Assembly: GCF_005217455.1 (NCBI RefSeq)
Contig: NZ_SZPQ01000004.1
Location: forward strand, 124,001-188,000
Length of the DNA stretch: 64,000 nucleotides
Reading direction: 5' to 3'
From: Martelella alba
GTDB taxonomy: Bacteria > Pseudomonadota > Gammaproteobacteria > Enterobacterales > Enterobacteriaceae
Below the pieces are notes generated by a model that ran no database searches, was not told the origin of the DNA, and saw only the letters and a list, made by a program, of their open reading frames with translations. Every line of letters begins with the position of its first letter. Position 1 is the first letter of the stretch. A program made the position numbers and the translations under genes. Of the stretch, positions 20,597-31,113 are shown piece after piece.

Positions 20597-22909
20597 ATGC
20601 CGCTATCGCTTAACCACCTGGCGCTGTCCGCTATCCTGGGCTTGTTGCCGTTAACGGTCCTGCCGCAGTTGCCTGGCGTTGCAACGCTATATGTTCTGTT
20701 GGCCCTATCCTTACTACTGGCGCTAAGCCGTGTGTATTTCGCCTTGCTGGTTGGTGTGGCGCTGGCCGCCTTTATTTGGGGCTGCTGGAGCGCCGGCTTT
20801 CTGTTGCAGCAAACGACCGAATTGACCCGCGCCAAAATTTCGGTTCAGGCGGAAATCGTCAGTATTCATCTGGCTGCCGGAGAACCAAGCGGTTCGAAAA
20901 GCAAAATGCGGCAAAATGGCAACCCACGTCATGGGGCGGTCATCAAAATTCTACAAGTCGGCCAACGGCGGATTTTTCCACCGGCCTATGCGGCGATACA
21001 GGGGATTTCGATGCCGGACCCCTGGTGCGCCGGGCAGCGTTGGCATATGACCTTATCGCTTCGCGCGCAACATGGCCGGCTTAACGAGGGCGGTTTCGAC
21101 AGCCAGCGCTGGGCCTTGGCCAATCACCGACCGCTAACCGGGCGGGTCCTGCACGCCAGTGTTATCGACAGCCGGTGCAGTCTGCGGCAACGCATCGTCA
21201 GTGACGCGCAATCCCATCTCGATCGGCTGAACTGGCCTTCTATACTGCTTGCGCTGGCCTTCGCCGAAGGCCGGCGGATACCGGAGGTCGACCGTTTACA
21301 GTTGCAGCAAACCGGCACAGCGCATCTTATGGCGATTTCCGGCCTGCATATTTCCCTGGCCGCGCTGTTTGGCTGGCTGGCCGCGCGGGGGGGACAATTT
21401 TTCCTGCCGATGCGCTGGATCACGCCGGCATTTCCGCTCATGGTAAGTTGGTTGAGCGCCGCGGGATATGTCTGGATCTCCGGCGCCAATTTCCCGGCTG
21501 TCCGGGCGCTTATCGCGTTGACCTTGTGGATTGCGCTACGCATCCGCGGGATCCACTGCAGTGCCTGGCAAATCTGGCTCTGGTGCGTGGCGCTGATTGT
21601 GATAAGCGATCCGCTGAGCATATTATCAACCAGCCTGTGGTTATCTTGTCTGGCGGTATCGGCGCTCATTTTCTGGTTCCAATGGGCGCCATTGCCGGAA
21701 CGTTGCCAGACGGGGTGGCGCTGGGGCGCCTTGCGCTGGCTGCACCTACAAGCCGGCATGACGTTGTTGCTGCTACCGCTGCAATGGGGTTTATTCCATG
21801 GCGCCAATCTTTTATCGTTACCGGCCAATCTTTGGGCGGTTCCGCTCATTTCCTTTATCACGACGCCATTGATTCTGGCCGCGCTGTGCTTTGCCATGTT
21901 TCCCATGGCAAGTTACAGTCTGTGGTGGCTGGCCGATTGCTCTTTATCCTGGGTATTCAAGCCGTTACCGTTTTTTCAGCGCGGCTGGCGGGATTTGGCC
22001 GAAACCGGGCTGCTGGTGAGCGTCGGCGGCTGGTTGGCGGTGGCGGGCTGGCGTTTCGGCTGGTGGCGAGGCTACCCACTCAATATTCTGGTGATCGCCG
22101 CGCTGTTATTCCTGTCGCGGGAGGGGCATCGACCGCGCTGGCGGCTGGACATGCTGGATGTGGGACACGGACTGGCCGTTATGGTGGAGCGCGACGGCAA
22201 GGCGTTGATTTACGACACGGGCATCAGTTGGACGGGAGGGGACATCGGCAAAACCGATATCGTGCCTTATCTCAAATGGCGCGGCCTGACGCCGGACGGT
22301 ATCTGGCTTAGCCATAGCGACAGAGATCATATCGGCGGCCTGCAAACGCTAAAGCGGATTTATCCCCACGCGCCGGTGGCCAGTTCCTATCGGGCGGCGA
22401 ATCACAGGCCTTGCCTGCGCGGACAAACATGGATGTGGCAGGGGCTGCGTTTCGAGGTACTCTGGCCGCCAAAAAGGGTACACCGCGCCAACAATAATCA
22501 TTCCTGTGTCATCAAAATCGACGATGGCCGACATCGGGTTTTGCTTACCGGCGATATTGAGGCGCAGGCGGAAAGAGCGTTGGTACAAACCCTGGGCCGC
22601 AAGCTGCAAGCGGATATTCTGCAAGTCCCCCACCATGGCAGTAAAACCTCTTCCACCCGGCCCTTTTTGCGAGCGGTCCGGCCGCGGGCGGCCCTGACGT
22701 CGGCGGCGCGATTTAGTCCATGGCGCCTGCCCGCGCCGGCCATAAAAGAACGTTACCGCAAAATGGGCATTGAATGGCACGATACCGCCCGCTCCGGACA
22801 GATCAGCGTTCGCTTCTATGCCGATGGATGGGAAATAAAAGGTTATCGGCAGCAAATTATGCCGCGTTGGTATCACCAGTGGTTTGGCGTCCGCTCGGAT
22901 AATGGGTAG
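20597..22909 (+). CDS. ycaI: ComEC/Rec2-family DNA uptake channel (YcaI)
   Basis: A 770-residue membrane protein, close to E. coli YcaI (754). The N-terminal half is hydrophobic with the ComEC competence domain (HLMAISGLHISLAALFGWLAARGG, ANFPAVRALIAL). The C-terminal part is a metallo-beta-lactamase-like domain with DVGHGLAVMVERDGKALIYDTG and HSDRDHIGGL. In competent bacteria ComEC carries single-stranded DNA across the inner membrane; in enterobacteria a role in DNA uptake as nutrient has been proposed. It lies upstream of msbA, as in E. coli, and appears intact. Start at 20597 has a weak ribosome site. Confidence 0.9.
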   Translation: MPLSLNHLALSAILGLLPLTVLPQLPGVATLYVLLALSLLLALSRVYFALLVGVALAAFIWGCWSAGFLLQQTTELTRAKISVQAEIVSIHLAAGEPSGSKSKMRQNGNPRHGAVIKILQVGQRRIFPPAYAAIQGISMPDPWCAGQRWHMTLSLRAQHGRLNEGGFDSQRWALANHRPLTGRVLHASVIDSRCSLRQRIVSDAQSHLDRLNWPSILLALAFAEGRRIPEVDRLQLQQTGTAHLMAISGLHISLAALFGWLAARGGQFFLPMRWITPAFPLMVSWLSAAGYVWISGANFPAVRALIALTLWIALRIRGIHCSAWQIWLWCVALIVISDPLSILSTSLWLSCLAVSALIFWFQWAPLPERCQTGWRWGALRWLHLQAGMTLLLLPLQWGLFHGANLLSLPANLWAVPLISFITTPLILAALCFAMFPMASYSLWWLADCSLSWVFKPLPFFQRGWRDLAETGLLVSVGGWLAVAGWRFGWWRGYPLNILVIAALLFLSREGHRPRWRLDMLDVGHGLAVMVERDGKALIYDTGISWTGGDIGKTDIVPYLKWRGLTPDGIWLSHSDRDHIGGLQTLKRIYPHAPVASSYRAANHRPCLRGQTWMWQGLRFEVLWPPKRVHRANNNHSCVIKIDDGRHRVLLTGDIEAQAERALVQTLGRKLQADILQVPHHGSKTSSTRPFLRAVRPRAALTSAARFSPWRLPAPAIKERYRKMGIEWHDTARSGQISVRFYADGWEIKGYRQQIMPRWYHQWFGVRSDNG

Positions 22910-22946
22910 AATAGTCGGCTATTTAGTCTAAGCGTTGGTTAATTAA

Positions 22947-24698
22947 ATGCTAAATGATAAAGATCTCTCCACATGGCATACTTTCCGTCGCCTTTGGCCG
23001 ATGATCTCTCCGTTCAAAACGGGCCTGATTGCCGCGGCAATTGCACTCATTCTCAATGCTGCCAGCGATACTCTGATGCTATCGCTGCTCAAGCCTCTTT
23101 TAGATGATGGATTCGGCAAAACCAACAGCCGTATTTTGATTTGGATGCCGCTGGTGGTTATCGGCCTGATGATTGTGCGGGGCGTGTCGAGCTTTATCTC
23201 AAGCTATTGCGTGTCCTGGGTTTCCGGCAAAGTCGTCATGCATATGCGTCGACGCCTGTTCAGCCATATGATGGCGATGCCGGTGGCTTTCTTCGATCAG
23301 CAATCCACGGGCACGCTGTTGTCGCGTATCACGTATGATTCGGAACAAGTGGCGTCATCTTCCTCTGGGGCGTTAATCACCGTTATTCGAGAAAGCGCGT
23401 CGATTATCGGCCTTTTTGTCATGATGTTTTATTACAGCTGGCAACTTTCGCTGATTTTGGTGGTGATTGCGCCCATTGTTTCGGTGGCTATCCGCCAGGT
23501 CTCCAGGCGGTTTCGCAATATCAGCAAAAACATGCAAAATACCATGGGGCAGGTGACCACCAGCGCCGAGCAAATGCTGAAGGGCCACAAAGAAGTGCTT
23601 ATTTTCGGTGGTCAGCAAGTGGAGACCGAACGTTTTAACAAGGTCAGCAACCGCATGCGTCAACAAGGCATGAAAATGGTGTCGGCCTCCTCGGTATCCG
23701 ATCCGGTGATTCAGTTCATCGCTTCCCTGGCCCTGGCGTTCGTCCTCTACGCCGCCAGTTTCCCCAGCGTGATGCAAAATCTTACCGCGGGCACCATCAC
23801 GGTTGTGTTCTCCTCAATGATCGCTCTGATGCGTCCGCTGAAATCCCTGACCAACGTCAATGCGCAATTTCAGCGTGGTATGGCCGCCTGCCAGACACTG
23901 TTCGCCATTTTGGATATGGAAAAGGAAAAAGACGACGGCACGCGGGTTATCGAACGCGCCGAAGGCAATATCGAATTCCGCCATGTCACGTTCGCCTACC
24001 CCGGGTGCGAGGATCCCGCCTTGCGGGATGTCAGCCTGACCATCCCCTCAGGTAAGACGGTGGCGCTGGTGGGCCGTTCCGGTTCCGGCAAATCCACCAT
24101 CGCCAGTTTGTTGGCGCGTTTTTACGATGTTCAGCAAGGGCAGGTGATGCTTGACGGTTACGATCTGCGCGAATACACCCTGTCGTCGCTTCGTGATCAA
24201 GTGGCGCTGGTTTCGCAAAACGTCCATCTGTTCAACGATACCATCGCCAATAATATTTCTTATGCCCGCAAGGAACGCTATTCGCGAGTGGAAATCGAAC
24301 AAGCGGCCCGGATGGCTTATGCCATGGATTTCATTGAAAAATTAGAACACGGCCTGGATACGGTTATCGGCGAAAACGGCGTGTTGCTCTCCGGCGGCCA
24401 GCGCCAGCGTATCGCCATCGCTCGCGCCCTGCTGCGCGATTGTCCTATCCTGATCCTCGACGAAGCCACCTCGGCGCTTGACACCGAATCGGAGCGCGCC
24501 ATACAGAAAGCGCTGGATGAGTTGCAGAAAAACCGGACTTCCCTGGTGATCGCCCACCGCCTGTCGACCATTGAAAAAGCCGATGAAATCCTGGTGGTGG
24601 AGGATGGCCGCATCGTGGAACGTGGTTCACATGCGGTATTGCTGGCGAATAAAGGCGCTTATGCCCAACTTCACCGTTTGCAGTTCGGCAATGATTGA
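22947..24698 (+). CDS. msbA: Lipid A export ATPase MsbA
   Basis: A 583-residue ABC exporter that flips core-lipid A across the inner membrane. It has six membrane helices in residues 1 to about 320 and an ATPase domain with Walker [10 protein letters not shown], signature LSGGQRQR and Walker [13 protein letters not shown]. Length and sequence closely match E. coli MsbA (582). The stop overlaps the lpxK start by 8 bases, so the two genes are translationally coupled. Confidence 0.97.
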   Translation: MLNDKDLSTWHTFRRLWPMISPFKTGLIAAAIALILNAASDTLMLSLLKPLLDDGFGKTNSRILIWMPLVVIGLMIVRGVSSFISSYCVSWVSGKVVMHMRRRLFSHMMAMPVAFFDQQSTGTLLSRITYDSEQVASSSSGALITVIRESASIIGLFVMMFYYSWQLSLILVVIAPIVSVAIRQVSRRFRNISKNMQNTMGQVTTSAEQMLKGHKEVLIFGGQQVETERFNKVSNRMRQQGMKMVSASSVSDPVIQFIASLALAFVLYAASFPSVMQNLTAGTITVVFSSMIALMRPLKSLTNVNAQFQRGMAACQTLFAILDMEKEKDDGTRVIERAEGNIEFRHVTFAYPGCEDPALRDVSLTIPSGKTVALVGRSGSGKSTIASLLARFYDVQQGQVMLDGYDLREYTLSSLRDQVALVSQNVHLFNDTIANNISYARKERYSRVEIEQAARMAYAMDFIEKLEHGLDTVIGENGVLLSGGQRQRIAIARALLRDCPILILDEATSALDTESERAIQKALDELQKNRTSLVIAHRLSTIEKADEILVVEDGRIVERGSHAVLLANKGAYAQLHRLQFGND

Positions 24699-25695
24699 GC
24701 GTCTCTGGTCCGGCGATTCAGGCTGGTATCGGTTGCTGCTGCCGCTTTCCTGGCTGTACGGGCTGGTCAGTCAATGTATCAGGCTGACTTATCGCTTGGG
24801 ATGGCGCAAGGTGGCGCGTTTCCCTGTGCCTATCGTGGTGGTGGGCAATCTGACGGCGGGCGGCAATGGCAAAACCCCGCTGGTGCTTTGGCTGGTGGTC
24901 GGCCTGCAACGGCGCGGCTGGCGGGTGGGCGTCGTATCCCGGGGTTATGGCGGACGGGCCGAACACTATCCGCTTTGTCTGGACGAGACGACGACGCCGG
25001 CGCAGGCGGGGGATGAACCCGTGCTCATTTACCAGCGTACCGGCGCGCCGGTGGCGGTTTCGCCGCGCCGCGCCGAAGCCGTGGCGGCTTTACTGCGGCA
25101 TGCGCCGCTGGATGTGGTGGTCACCGACGACGGCTTGCAGCATTACGCGTTGGCTCGCGATCTCGAGTGGGTGGTCGTTGACGGCCGACGCCGTTTTGGC
25201 AATGGTTGGTGGTTGCCGGCCGGCCCTATGCGCGAGCGAGCGGGCCGGTTAAAGAGCGTGGCGGCGGTTATTGTCAACGGCGGCCAGACGGGGCCGGGTG
25301 AAATTCCCATGGTTTTGCGCGCCGGGGAAGCGGTTAATCTCCTGGATGGCCGGCGCTGTGGGCTCGGGCAACTGCCGTCGGTGGTGGCGATGGCCGGTAT
25401 CGGTCACCCACCGCGCTTTTTCGCCACGCTCAGAGACGCAGGGATAACGCCGCGGCGCGAGGTATCTTTCGCCGATCATCAGCCGTATCGACCTGAACAG
25501 CTTATCGCCTTGGCGACATCGGACCAGGCGTTGGTCATGACTGAAAAGGACGCGGTGAAATGCCGGGCATTTGCGCGGGAAAACTGGTGGTATGTCCCGG
25601 TTGAGGCCGAGTTGCCGGCCCAGGACGCACAAAGACTGCTCGATTCCGTCGAGCGGTGCATTGCAGGTTATCGTTCCAAGGCAGGGGATAGATAG
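24691..25695 (+). CDS. lpxK: Tetraacyldisaccharide 4'-kinase
   Basis: A 334-residue inner-membrane-associated kinase that phosphorylates the 4' position of the lipid A disaccharide. The N-terminal membrane helix ([17 protein letters not shown]) and the P-loop-like [12 protein letters not shown] are typical, as are [14 protein letters not shown] and [10 protein letters not shown]. The start at 24691 overlaps the end of msbA and gives [15 protein letters not shown]. coli has ycaQ next; it is missing here. Confidence 0.96.
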   Translation: MIERLWSGDSGWYRLLLPLSWLYGLVSQCIRLTYRLGWRKVARFPVPIVVVGNLTAGGNGKTPLVLWLVVGLQRRGWRVGVVSRGYGGRAEHYPLCLDETTTPAQAGDEPVLIYQRTGAPVAVSPRRAEAVAALLRHAPLDVVVTDDGLQHYALARDLEWVVVDGRRRFGNGWWLPAGPMRERAGRLKSVAAVIVNGGQTGPGEIPMVLRAGEAVNLLDGRRCGLGQLPSVVAMAGIGHPPRFFATLRDAGITPRREVSFADHQPYRPEQLIALATSDQALVMTEKDAVKCRAFARENWWYVPVEAELPAQDAQRLLDSVERCIAGYRSKAGDR

Positions 25696-25715
25696 GTCTT
25701 TATCCTGAAAACAAT

Positions 25716-25739
25716 CGGCCCGGTCAAATGACCGGGCCG
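25716..25739 (+). terminator. Hairpin after lpxK
   Basis: CGGCCCGGT and ACCGGGCCG form a perfect 9-bp stem with loop CAAATG, 20 bases after the lpxK stop. The T run (TTTTT) comes about 10 bases later, so this is a likely but not classic terminator of the msbA-lpxK unit. Confidence 0.6.
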
Positions 25740-25836
25740 ACAGTGCGATGTTTTTGCTTAGTGGCTAAAGTTAGCGAACAAAGCAATAATTTTATTAAGT
25801 GTTCTCATGGCAGGTTTGTCTCTGGAATTGTTAAAT

Positions 25837-25852
25837 TGTGATGTACCTCACA
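25837..25852. promoter_or_regulatory. Perfect CRP-type box upstream of ycaR
   Basis: TGTGATGTACCTCACA has both CRP half-sites (TGTGA and TCACA) with the correct 6-base spacer and A/T-rich flanks. A TATAAT hexamer lies at 25927-25932, which would put the box near -94 of a start around 25939, close to a helical phase used by upstream-acting CRP. No matching -35 is seen. The downstream genes are ycaR and kdsB. Regulation is inferred. Confidence 0.6.
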
Positions 25853-26031
25853 GAAAAAATATTACGCCGTTCCCTGGGGGATAGCAATCATCCCAAGCAA
25901 AAAAAATGATAGGCAAGCCCGACCATTATAATAGGCAGGGTGGATAACGCCGTAGTCATTCCCGGCGAGGCGCGCATTATGCTATGCTCGGGTCCGACAA
26001 TTATGGCGGGAAAGCGGACGCTGGAGGAGAT

Positions 26032-26214
26032 ATGGATCACCGATTACTGGAAATCGTTGCTTGTCCGGTTTGTAACGGAAAATTGTATTTTAATAAAGAA
26101 AAACAAGAACTTATTTGTAAGTCAGATGCGCTGGCCTACCCTGTGCGCGATGGCATTCCGGTATTGCTGGAAAGCGAGGCGCGCGCTATGACCCTTGATG
26201 AGACTAATCAATGA
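26032..26214 (+). CDS. ycaR: YcaR, Trm112-like UPF0434 protein
   Basis: A 60-residue protein, the same length as E. coli YcaR and closely similar. It starts [29 protein letters not shown], read here in pieces: the CPVC pair and a later Cys recall a degenerate zinc ribbon. Its function is unknown; the family resembles Trm112, a partner of methyltransferases. The start at 26032 follows TGGAGGAGAT. It overlaps kdsB by 4 bases (ATGA), so the two are coupled. Confidence 0.93.
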   Translation: MDHRLLEIVACPVCNGKLYFNKEKQELICKSDALAYPVRDGIPVLLESEARAMTLDETNQ

Positions 26215-26960
26215 GTTTTATTGCTATCATTCCCGCGCGGTTTGCTTCCAGCCGTTTGCCGGGCAAGCCGCTGGCGGATATCAACGGCGATCCGATGGTG
26301 GTGCATGTCATGAGGCGCGCGCTGGAGTCCGGCGCCGATCGGGTCATCGTGGCGACCGATCACGCCGGCGTGGTGGATGCGGTGCGCAATGCCGGCGGCG
26401 AGGTCTGCCTGACGCGCGCCGATCACCATTCAGGCACCGAACGGTTGGCGGAAGTCATTGAGCGATATGGTTTTACCGACGATCAGATCGTGGTGAACGT
26501 CCAGGGCGACGAGCCGATGATCCCGCCTGTTATCATCCGCCAGGTCGCGGAAAACTTGGACGGCTGCCAGGCTGGCATGGCCACGTTGGCGGTGCCGATC
26601 GGTACTGCCGAGGAAGCGTTCAATCCCAATGCGGTCAAAGTGGTCATGGATGCCCGTGGATATGCATTGTACTTCTCCCGCGCGCCGATCCCCTGGGATC
26701 GCGAACGATTCAATCAATCCCGCGAGCGGATCGGCGATACCTTCTTGCGGCATATCGGCATTTACGCCTATCGCGCCGGTTTTATCCGCCGCTATGTCGG
26801 CTGGCAGCCAAGCCAGCTTGAGCAGATTGAAATGCTCGAGCAATTGCGGGTGCTTTGGTACGGTGAAAAAATCCATGTGGCGGTGGCGAAAGAGGTGCCC
26901 GGCATCGGCGTTGATACTTTGCAGGAGCTGGAACGCGTTCGCCTGTTGATGCGGCAGTGA
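26211..26960 (+). CDS. kdsB: CMP-Kdo synthetase (3-deoxy-manno-octulosonate cytidylyltransferase)
   Basis: A 249-residue cytidylyltransferase that activates Kdo with CTP for lipopolysaccharide inner-core assembly. It has the nucleotide-binding N-terminus [19 protein letters not shown], the DADRV-type VQGDEP motif and the [12 protein letters not shown] segment. The length matches the E. coli enzyme (248). Translational coupling with ycaR is indicated by the ATGA overlap. Confidence 0.96.
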   Translation: MSFIAIIPARFASSRLPGKPLADINGDPMVVHVMRRALESGADRVIVATDHAGVVDAVRNAGGEVCLTRADHHSGTERLAEVIERYGFTDDQIVVNVQGDEPMIPPVIIRQVAENLDGCQAGMATLAVPIGTAEEAFNPNAVKVVMDARGYALYFSRAPIPWDRERFNQSRERIGDTFLRHIGIYAYRAGFIRRYVGWQPSQLEQIEMLEQLRVLWYGEKIHVAVAKEVPGIGVDTLQELERVRLLMRQ

Positions 26961-27183
26961 ATGCAATGGGCGACTCGCTCGGACGGAACCGGCGTTCGGC
27001 GGCCGCCTTTCATTAGCCTTATTAATTTTTCCCCGTCAGATATCAGGGTCCGGGCGTTATCCCGGCCAGTGAAATTTTCCCCTAAACATTGATCTGAAAC
27101 GAAGAAGTTTGTTTCGTATGACCGCATCATGAAACGCGTCTCTTAACATAAATCCTGCCGAATGAATAAAGGTCCTGGCCATC

Positions 27184-28077
27184 ATGCAACAATTGAAAGC
27201 GGAGCTGAGCGCTGTGTTGGGCGAGTCCTTAAGCCGGCTTGAATGTATCAGCGAACAGCCTTACGCCCACCTTTATGCCATGTACGACAATGAGGGCAAT
27301 CCCATGTCGTTGCTGGCAAAAAGCTATGTCTGCCAAGGGATCGCCCAGCAGGAGGCTTACAAACTTTCCATGCTCGCCAGAGAAGGCGAGGTACGGCTGC
27401 CGACGGTCTACGGCCTGGTCGTTACCCAGCAACCCCCCTACAAAGAGTTATTATTGATGGAGCGCTTACGGGGAGTATCGGTCGAGGCGCCCACCCGCAC
27501 GCCGCAACGCTGGAAATTGCTTAAGGACCAGATTGTAGAAAGTCTGCTATCCTGGCATCGGATAGAAAGTCATGGTTACGTCGGCACCGTGGATAGCACT
27601 CAGGAAAATACCTGGACCCGATGGTACGCACAGCGTATTGAAGTGATCTGGTCCACCCTGCTGAAAGTCTCCGCGCCATTACTGACCTACGAGGACCGTA
27701 ATCTGCTTTTCCGCACCCGCCAGAGCCAAGTTCGGCTATTTGCCGATGTGGATGAAAACTGTGTTCTGGTACATGGCAACCTGACCTTGCGTAGCATGCT
27801 CAAAGATCCCCGCACCGATCAATTGCTGTCCATGCTTAATCCCGGAACCATGCTGTGGGCGCCCCGGGAATATGAATTGTTCCGGCTGTGCGAAGAGGGC
27901 ATGGCGAACGACGTGTTATTTCATTATCTGAAACGCGCGCCCGTTGCGGAGGATTTTCTCTATCGCCGCTGGATCTATGGCATTTGGGAGGCCGCGGCGC
28001 GTTATATCCATACCGGCGCGCTGGATCGCGGCATATTCGAACAGGCGCGCCGCGAATTGACGCCCTGGCTGGAGTAA
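27184..28077 (+). CDS. ycbJ: YcbJ, kinase-like phosphotransferase protein
   Basis: A 297-residue protein matching E. coli YcbJ (297) in length and position after kdsB. It resembles the aminoglycoside phosphotransferase/choline-kinase fold: a nucleotide-binding N-terminal lobe and, near residue 197, VLVHGNLTLRSML, which recalls the catalytic HGDLxxxN loop but with Asn where Asp is usual. Catalytic activity is therefore uncertain, and no substrate is known. It converges with elyC, with only 10 bases between the stops. Confidence 0.85.
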   Translation: MQQLKAELSAVLGESLSRLECISEQPYAHLYAMYDNEGNPMSLLAKSYVCQGIAQQEAYKLSMLAREGEVRLPTVYGLVVTQQPPYKELLLMERLRGVSVEAPTRTPQRWKLLKDQIVESLLSWHRIESHGYVGTVDSTQENTWTRWYAQRIEVIWSTLLKVSAPLLTYEDRNLLFRTRQSQVRLFADVDENCVLVHGNLTLRSMLKDPRTDQLLSMLNPGTMLWAPREYELFRLCEEGMANDVLFHYLKRAPVAEDFLYRRWIYGIWEAAARYIHTGALDRGIFEQARRELTPWLE

Positions 28078-28087
28078 TCGGCCGTAT

Positions 28088-28870
28088 TCAACGGCCCGGG
28101 CCGGATATCTTTTGCCAGATTCGCCCCAGCGTCTCATACCAGGCGCGCTCGCTATGCTCCAGCCACAGCGGCGAGGGCAGAAGCCTTTCCCATACATTCA
28201 GCGGACTGGTGATGGCCAACTGATTGGCCGGCGCCGGAAGCGGCGCCAGACCTTGCCCTTGAAAAAACGCCATGGCGCGGGGCAAATGGTTGGCGGATGT
28301 CACCAGCAAAAAAGGGGCCTTGCCCACCAGCGCCGCGACGCTTGCCGCTTCTTGCCTGGTATCGCGCGGCTTATCCAGTAGAATAATGTCTTTGGCGGGC
28401 ACGCCAAGGCTTTCCGCCACGCTTGCGGCCACAGCGGCGCTGCTGACCGGGTTGCCGTTTGCCGCGGCTCCAGTGAAAACCAGCCGCGCGCCGGGATGAT
28501 TGCGGTATTGTCTGATGCCTTCCACGACCCGCGGCAAGCTATTATTAATCAGATTGGAGCCTGGCGCCCATTGCGGATTAAACGTGTAGCCGCCGCCCAA
28601 CACCACGACGTAGGCGATAGGCGCTGCGCGGTCCTGGTAGGTGGGATAGCGGGTTTCCAGCGGCGCAAGCAGATGGTCGGCCACCGGTTGCAGACTTAGC
28701 AGCAAAAGCGCGAGCCAGCCCAGGACCAACAGACATTTTCCAGTTTTTTGCCGTCGGGTGAACCCTATCAGGCATAAGCCGGCGGCCATGAGCAATAACA
28801 GCAAAGGTAGTGGCAGCAGTAAACCGCCTACCAGTTTTTTTAAGGTAAAAAACATCCAAAAGCGCTCCAT
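28088..28870 (-). CDS. elyC: ElyC (YcbC), envelope biogenesis factor, DUF218 family
   Basis: A 260-residue inner-membrane protein. Two hydrophobic segments lie in the first 60 residues (LVGGLLLPLPLLLLLMAAGLC; CLLVLGWLALLLLSL, quoted separately), followed by a DUF218 domain with YVVVLGGG, RLVFTGAA and LLVTSANHLPRAMAFF. In E. coli ElyC is needed for peptidoglycan synthesis at low temperature and influences undecaprenyl-phosphate carrier use. Position opposite ycbJ and upstream of cmoM is conserved. Confidence 0.9.
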   Translation of the reverse strand: MERFWMFFTLKKLVGGLLLPLPLLLLLMAAGLCLIGFTRRQKTGKCLLVLGWLALLLLSLQPVADHLLAPLETRYPTYQDRAAPIAYVVVLGGGYTFNPQWAPGSNLINNSLPRVVEGIRQYRNHPGARLVFTGAAANGNPVSSAAVAASVAESLGVPAKDIILLDKPRDTRQEAASVAALVGKAPFLLVTSANHLPRAMAFFQGQGLAPLPAPANQLAITSPLNVWERLLPSPLWLEHSERAWYETLGRIWQKISGPGR

Positions 28871-29008
28871 TTGTCTGAAATCTAATCAACCGGAAGGCCT
28901 ACGGCGCCAGTAAAGATTTATTCTCCGCCCGCCTGTGACAAAATATCCGATTCACTACGGGTTAATGGTTATCACGCCTATCCCGGATATCCTACCGGAG
29001 GCGCTACA

Positions 29009-29794
29009 ATGCAGGATCGCAATTTTGACGATATCGCCGAAAAATTCACGCGAAATATCTACGGCACCACCAAAGGACTCATTCGCCAGGCGGTGATATG
29101 GCAGGATTTACAGGACTTGCTGACCCGGTTGCCCGGACGCCCGTTATACATTCTGGATGCCGGCGGCGGCGAGGGTCGCATGTCCCGCCGGCTGGCATCC
29201 CTTGGCCACCGTGTTTTACTCTGCGATTTATCCGCCGACATGCTGGCCCGGGCGCAGGATGCGGCGCGGCAAGACGGCGTGATGGACAATATGCAATTTG
29301 TGCAGGGGGCTATTCAGGAGATTGCCCCCCATTTGGAAAGATCGGTTGATCTGATATTGTTGCATGCGGTCCTGGAGTGGGTCGCCGAGCCCAGAAAATT
29401 ATTGCGCCAGATCCACGATTACCTGGCTCCGGGTGGCGCTCTGTCGTTAATGTTTTACAATAAGCACGGGCTGGTGATGCGCAATATGGTTCTCGGCAAT
29501 ATCGGCTTTGTGAAACAGGGCATGCCCAAGCGGAAAAAGCGTTCCCTGATACCGGATCATCCATGCGATCCCGAACAGGTCTATCGCTGGCTGGCCGAAC
29601 TGGGGATGCGCTGCAGTGGTAAAAGCGGCGTTCGGGTCTTTCATGACTATCTGCAAAACAAGCAGCAACAGAAGGACGCATTCCCGGCACTCCTGGAGAT
29701 GGAGCAACGGTATTGCCGGCAGGAACCCTTTATCGGTATGGGGCGCTACATCCATGTCATGGCGCATAAACTTCCCCTGAAGGACGACATATGA
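29009..29794 (+). CDS. cmoM: tRNA 5-carboxymethoxyuridine methyltransferase (SmtA)
   Basis: A 261-residue SAM-dependent methyltransferase equal in length to E. coli CmoM, which methylates cmo5U34 of certain tRNAs. SAM motif I is [19 protein letters not shown], and the acidic strand is [11 protein letters not shown]. It is the first gene of the cmoM-mukF-mukE-mukB operon; its stop overlaps the mukF start by 4 bases (ATGA). Confidence 0.94.
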   Translation: MQDRNFDDIAEKFTRNIYGTTKGLIRQAVIWQDLQDLLTRLPGRPLYILDAGGGEGRMSRRLASLGHRVLLCDLSADMLARAQDAARQDGVMDNMQFVQGAIQEIAPHLERSVDLILLHAVLEWVAEPRKLLRQIHDYLAPGGALSLMFYNKHGLVMRNMVLGNIGFVKQGMPKRKKRSLIPDHPCDPEQVYRWLAELGMRCSGKSGVRVFHDYLQNKQQQKDAFPALLEMEQRYCRQEPFIGMGRYIHVMAHKLPLKDDI

Positions 29795-31113
29795 GTGATT
29801 TTTCCCAGACTGTACCCGAATTGGTCGCCTGGGCGCGTAAAAATGATTTTTCAATAACGCTGCCCACGGATCGGTTGGCGTTTCTTTTGGCCATCTCCAC
29901 CTTGAACAGCGAACGAATGGACGGTGAGATGAGCGAGGGAGAACTGGTGGATGCGTTCCGCCATGTCAGCAAAGGGTTCGAGCAAACCCACGAAACCGCG
30001 ACGGTGCGCGCCAATAACGCCATCAATGATCTGGTACGCCAGCGGTTGCTCAACCGCTTCGTCAGCGAACTGACCGAGGGCAACGCGATTTATCGCCTAA
30101 CGCCCCTTGGTATCGGTATCAGCGATTATTACATCCGGCAGCGGGAATTCTCCACACTGCGCCTCTCGGTGCAGTTGTCCATCGTCGCCCAGGAATTGCA
30201 GCGGGCGGCCGAGGCCGCTGAAGAGGACGGTGATGATTTCCATTGGCACCGCAATGTTTTCGCGCCATTGAAATACTCCGTGGCGGAAATTTTCGACAGC
30301 ATTGATATGACCCAGCGCATCATGGATGAGCAGCAACAGGGAATAAAAGAAGATATTGCCGCTTTGCTTAATCAGGATTGGCGCGCCGCTATTGCCAACT
30401 GCGAAGCGTTATTGTCGGAAACCTCGGGTACGCTGCGCGAATTGCAGGACACCCTTGAGGCGGCGGGGGATAAATTGCAGGCCAACTTGCTGCGTATTCA
30501 GGATGCGACTCTTGGCCACGCGCATTTGCTGTTCGTGGACAAGTTGGCGATGGATCTGCAAAACAAGCTCGATCGCATCACCAGTTGGGGTCAGCAGGCC
30601 ATTGATTTGTGGATAGGCTATGACCGCCACGTGCACCGTTTTATCCGTACCGCCATTGATATGGACCAAAACCGGGTGTTTGCGCAGCGTCTGCGGCAAT
30701 CCGTGCAGCATTATTTCGAGCACCCCTGGGCGTTGACCTTCGCCAACGCCGAGCGTCTGCTGGACATGCGCGACGAGGAACTGGCCTTGCGCTCCGAAGA
30801 AGTGACCGGCGAATTGCCGCCGGAGATGGAATACGAAGAGTTCAGCGAATTGCGCGAGCAACTGGCGGCCATGGTGGAACAATCTCTGGCCATTTACCGG
30901 CAGCAGCAATTGCCGCTCGATCTCGGCAAAGTCATGCGCGACTATTTGGCGCGTTTCCCGCGCGCGCGGCATTTCGATGTGGCGCGCGCTTTGGTTGATC
31001 AGGCTGTGCGTTTGGGCGTGGCTGAATCAGATTTTTCCGGATTACCGCCGCAATGGCAGGCGATCAACGATTACGGTGCTAAGGTACAGGCCCATGTCAT
31101 CGATAAATATTGA
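29791..31113 (+). CDS. mukF: Condensin kleisin subunit MukF
   Basis: A 440-residue kleisin (E. coli 440). The N-terminal winged-helix dimerisation domain begins [20 protein letters not shown]; the middle is helical and the C-terminus is a winged helix that binds the MukB head. MukF bridges the MukB ATPase heads and recruits MukE. It overlaps cmoM by 4 bases and mukE by 20 bases. Together with MukE and MukB it forms the gamma-proteobacterial condensin, which in E. coli is kept off Ter by MatP, whose gene begins at the right end of this window. Confidence 0.97.
   Translation: MSDFSQTVPELVAWARKNDFSITLPTDRLAFLLAISTLNSERMDGEMSEGELVDAFRHVSKGFEQTHETATVRANNAINDLVRQRLLNRFVSELTEGNAIYRLTPLGIGISDYYIRQREFSTLRLSVQLSIVAQELQRAAEAAEEDGDDFHWHRNVFAPLKYSVAEIFDSIDMTQRIMDEQQQGIKEDIAALLNQDWRAAIANCEALLSETSGTLRELQDTLEAAGDKLQANLLRIQDATLGHAHLLFVDKLAMDLQNKLDRITSWGQQAIDLWIGYDRHVHRFIRTAIDMDQNRVFAQRLRQSVQHYFEHPWALTFANAERLLDMRDEELALRSEEVTGELPPEMEYEEFSELREQLAAMVEQSLAIYRQQQLPLDLGKVMRDYLARFPRARHFDVARALVDQAVRLGVAESDFSGLPPQWQAINDYGAKVQAHVIDKY

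Larger units (their letters stand above)
25696..26031. other. lpxK-ycaR intergenic region
   Basis: A 336-base gap where E. coli carries ycaQ. It holds the lpxK hairpin, the CRP box and a TATAAT hexamer, and an A-run near 25900. I see no coding sequence. Whether it encodes a small RNA cannot be judged from this sequence alone. Confidence 0.5.
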
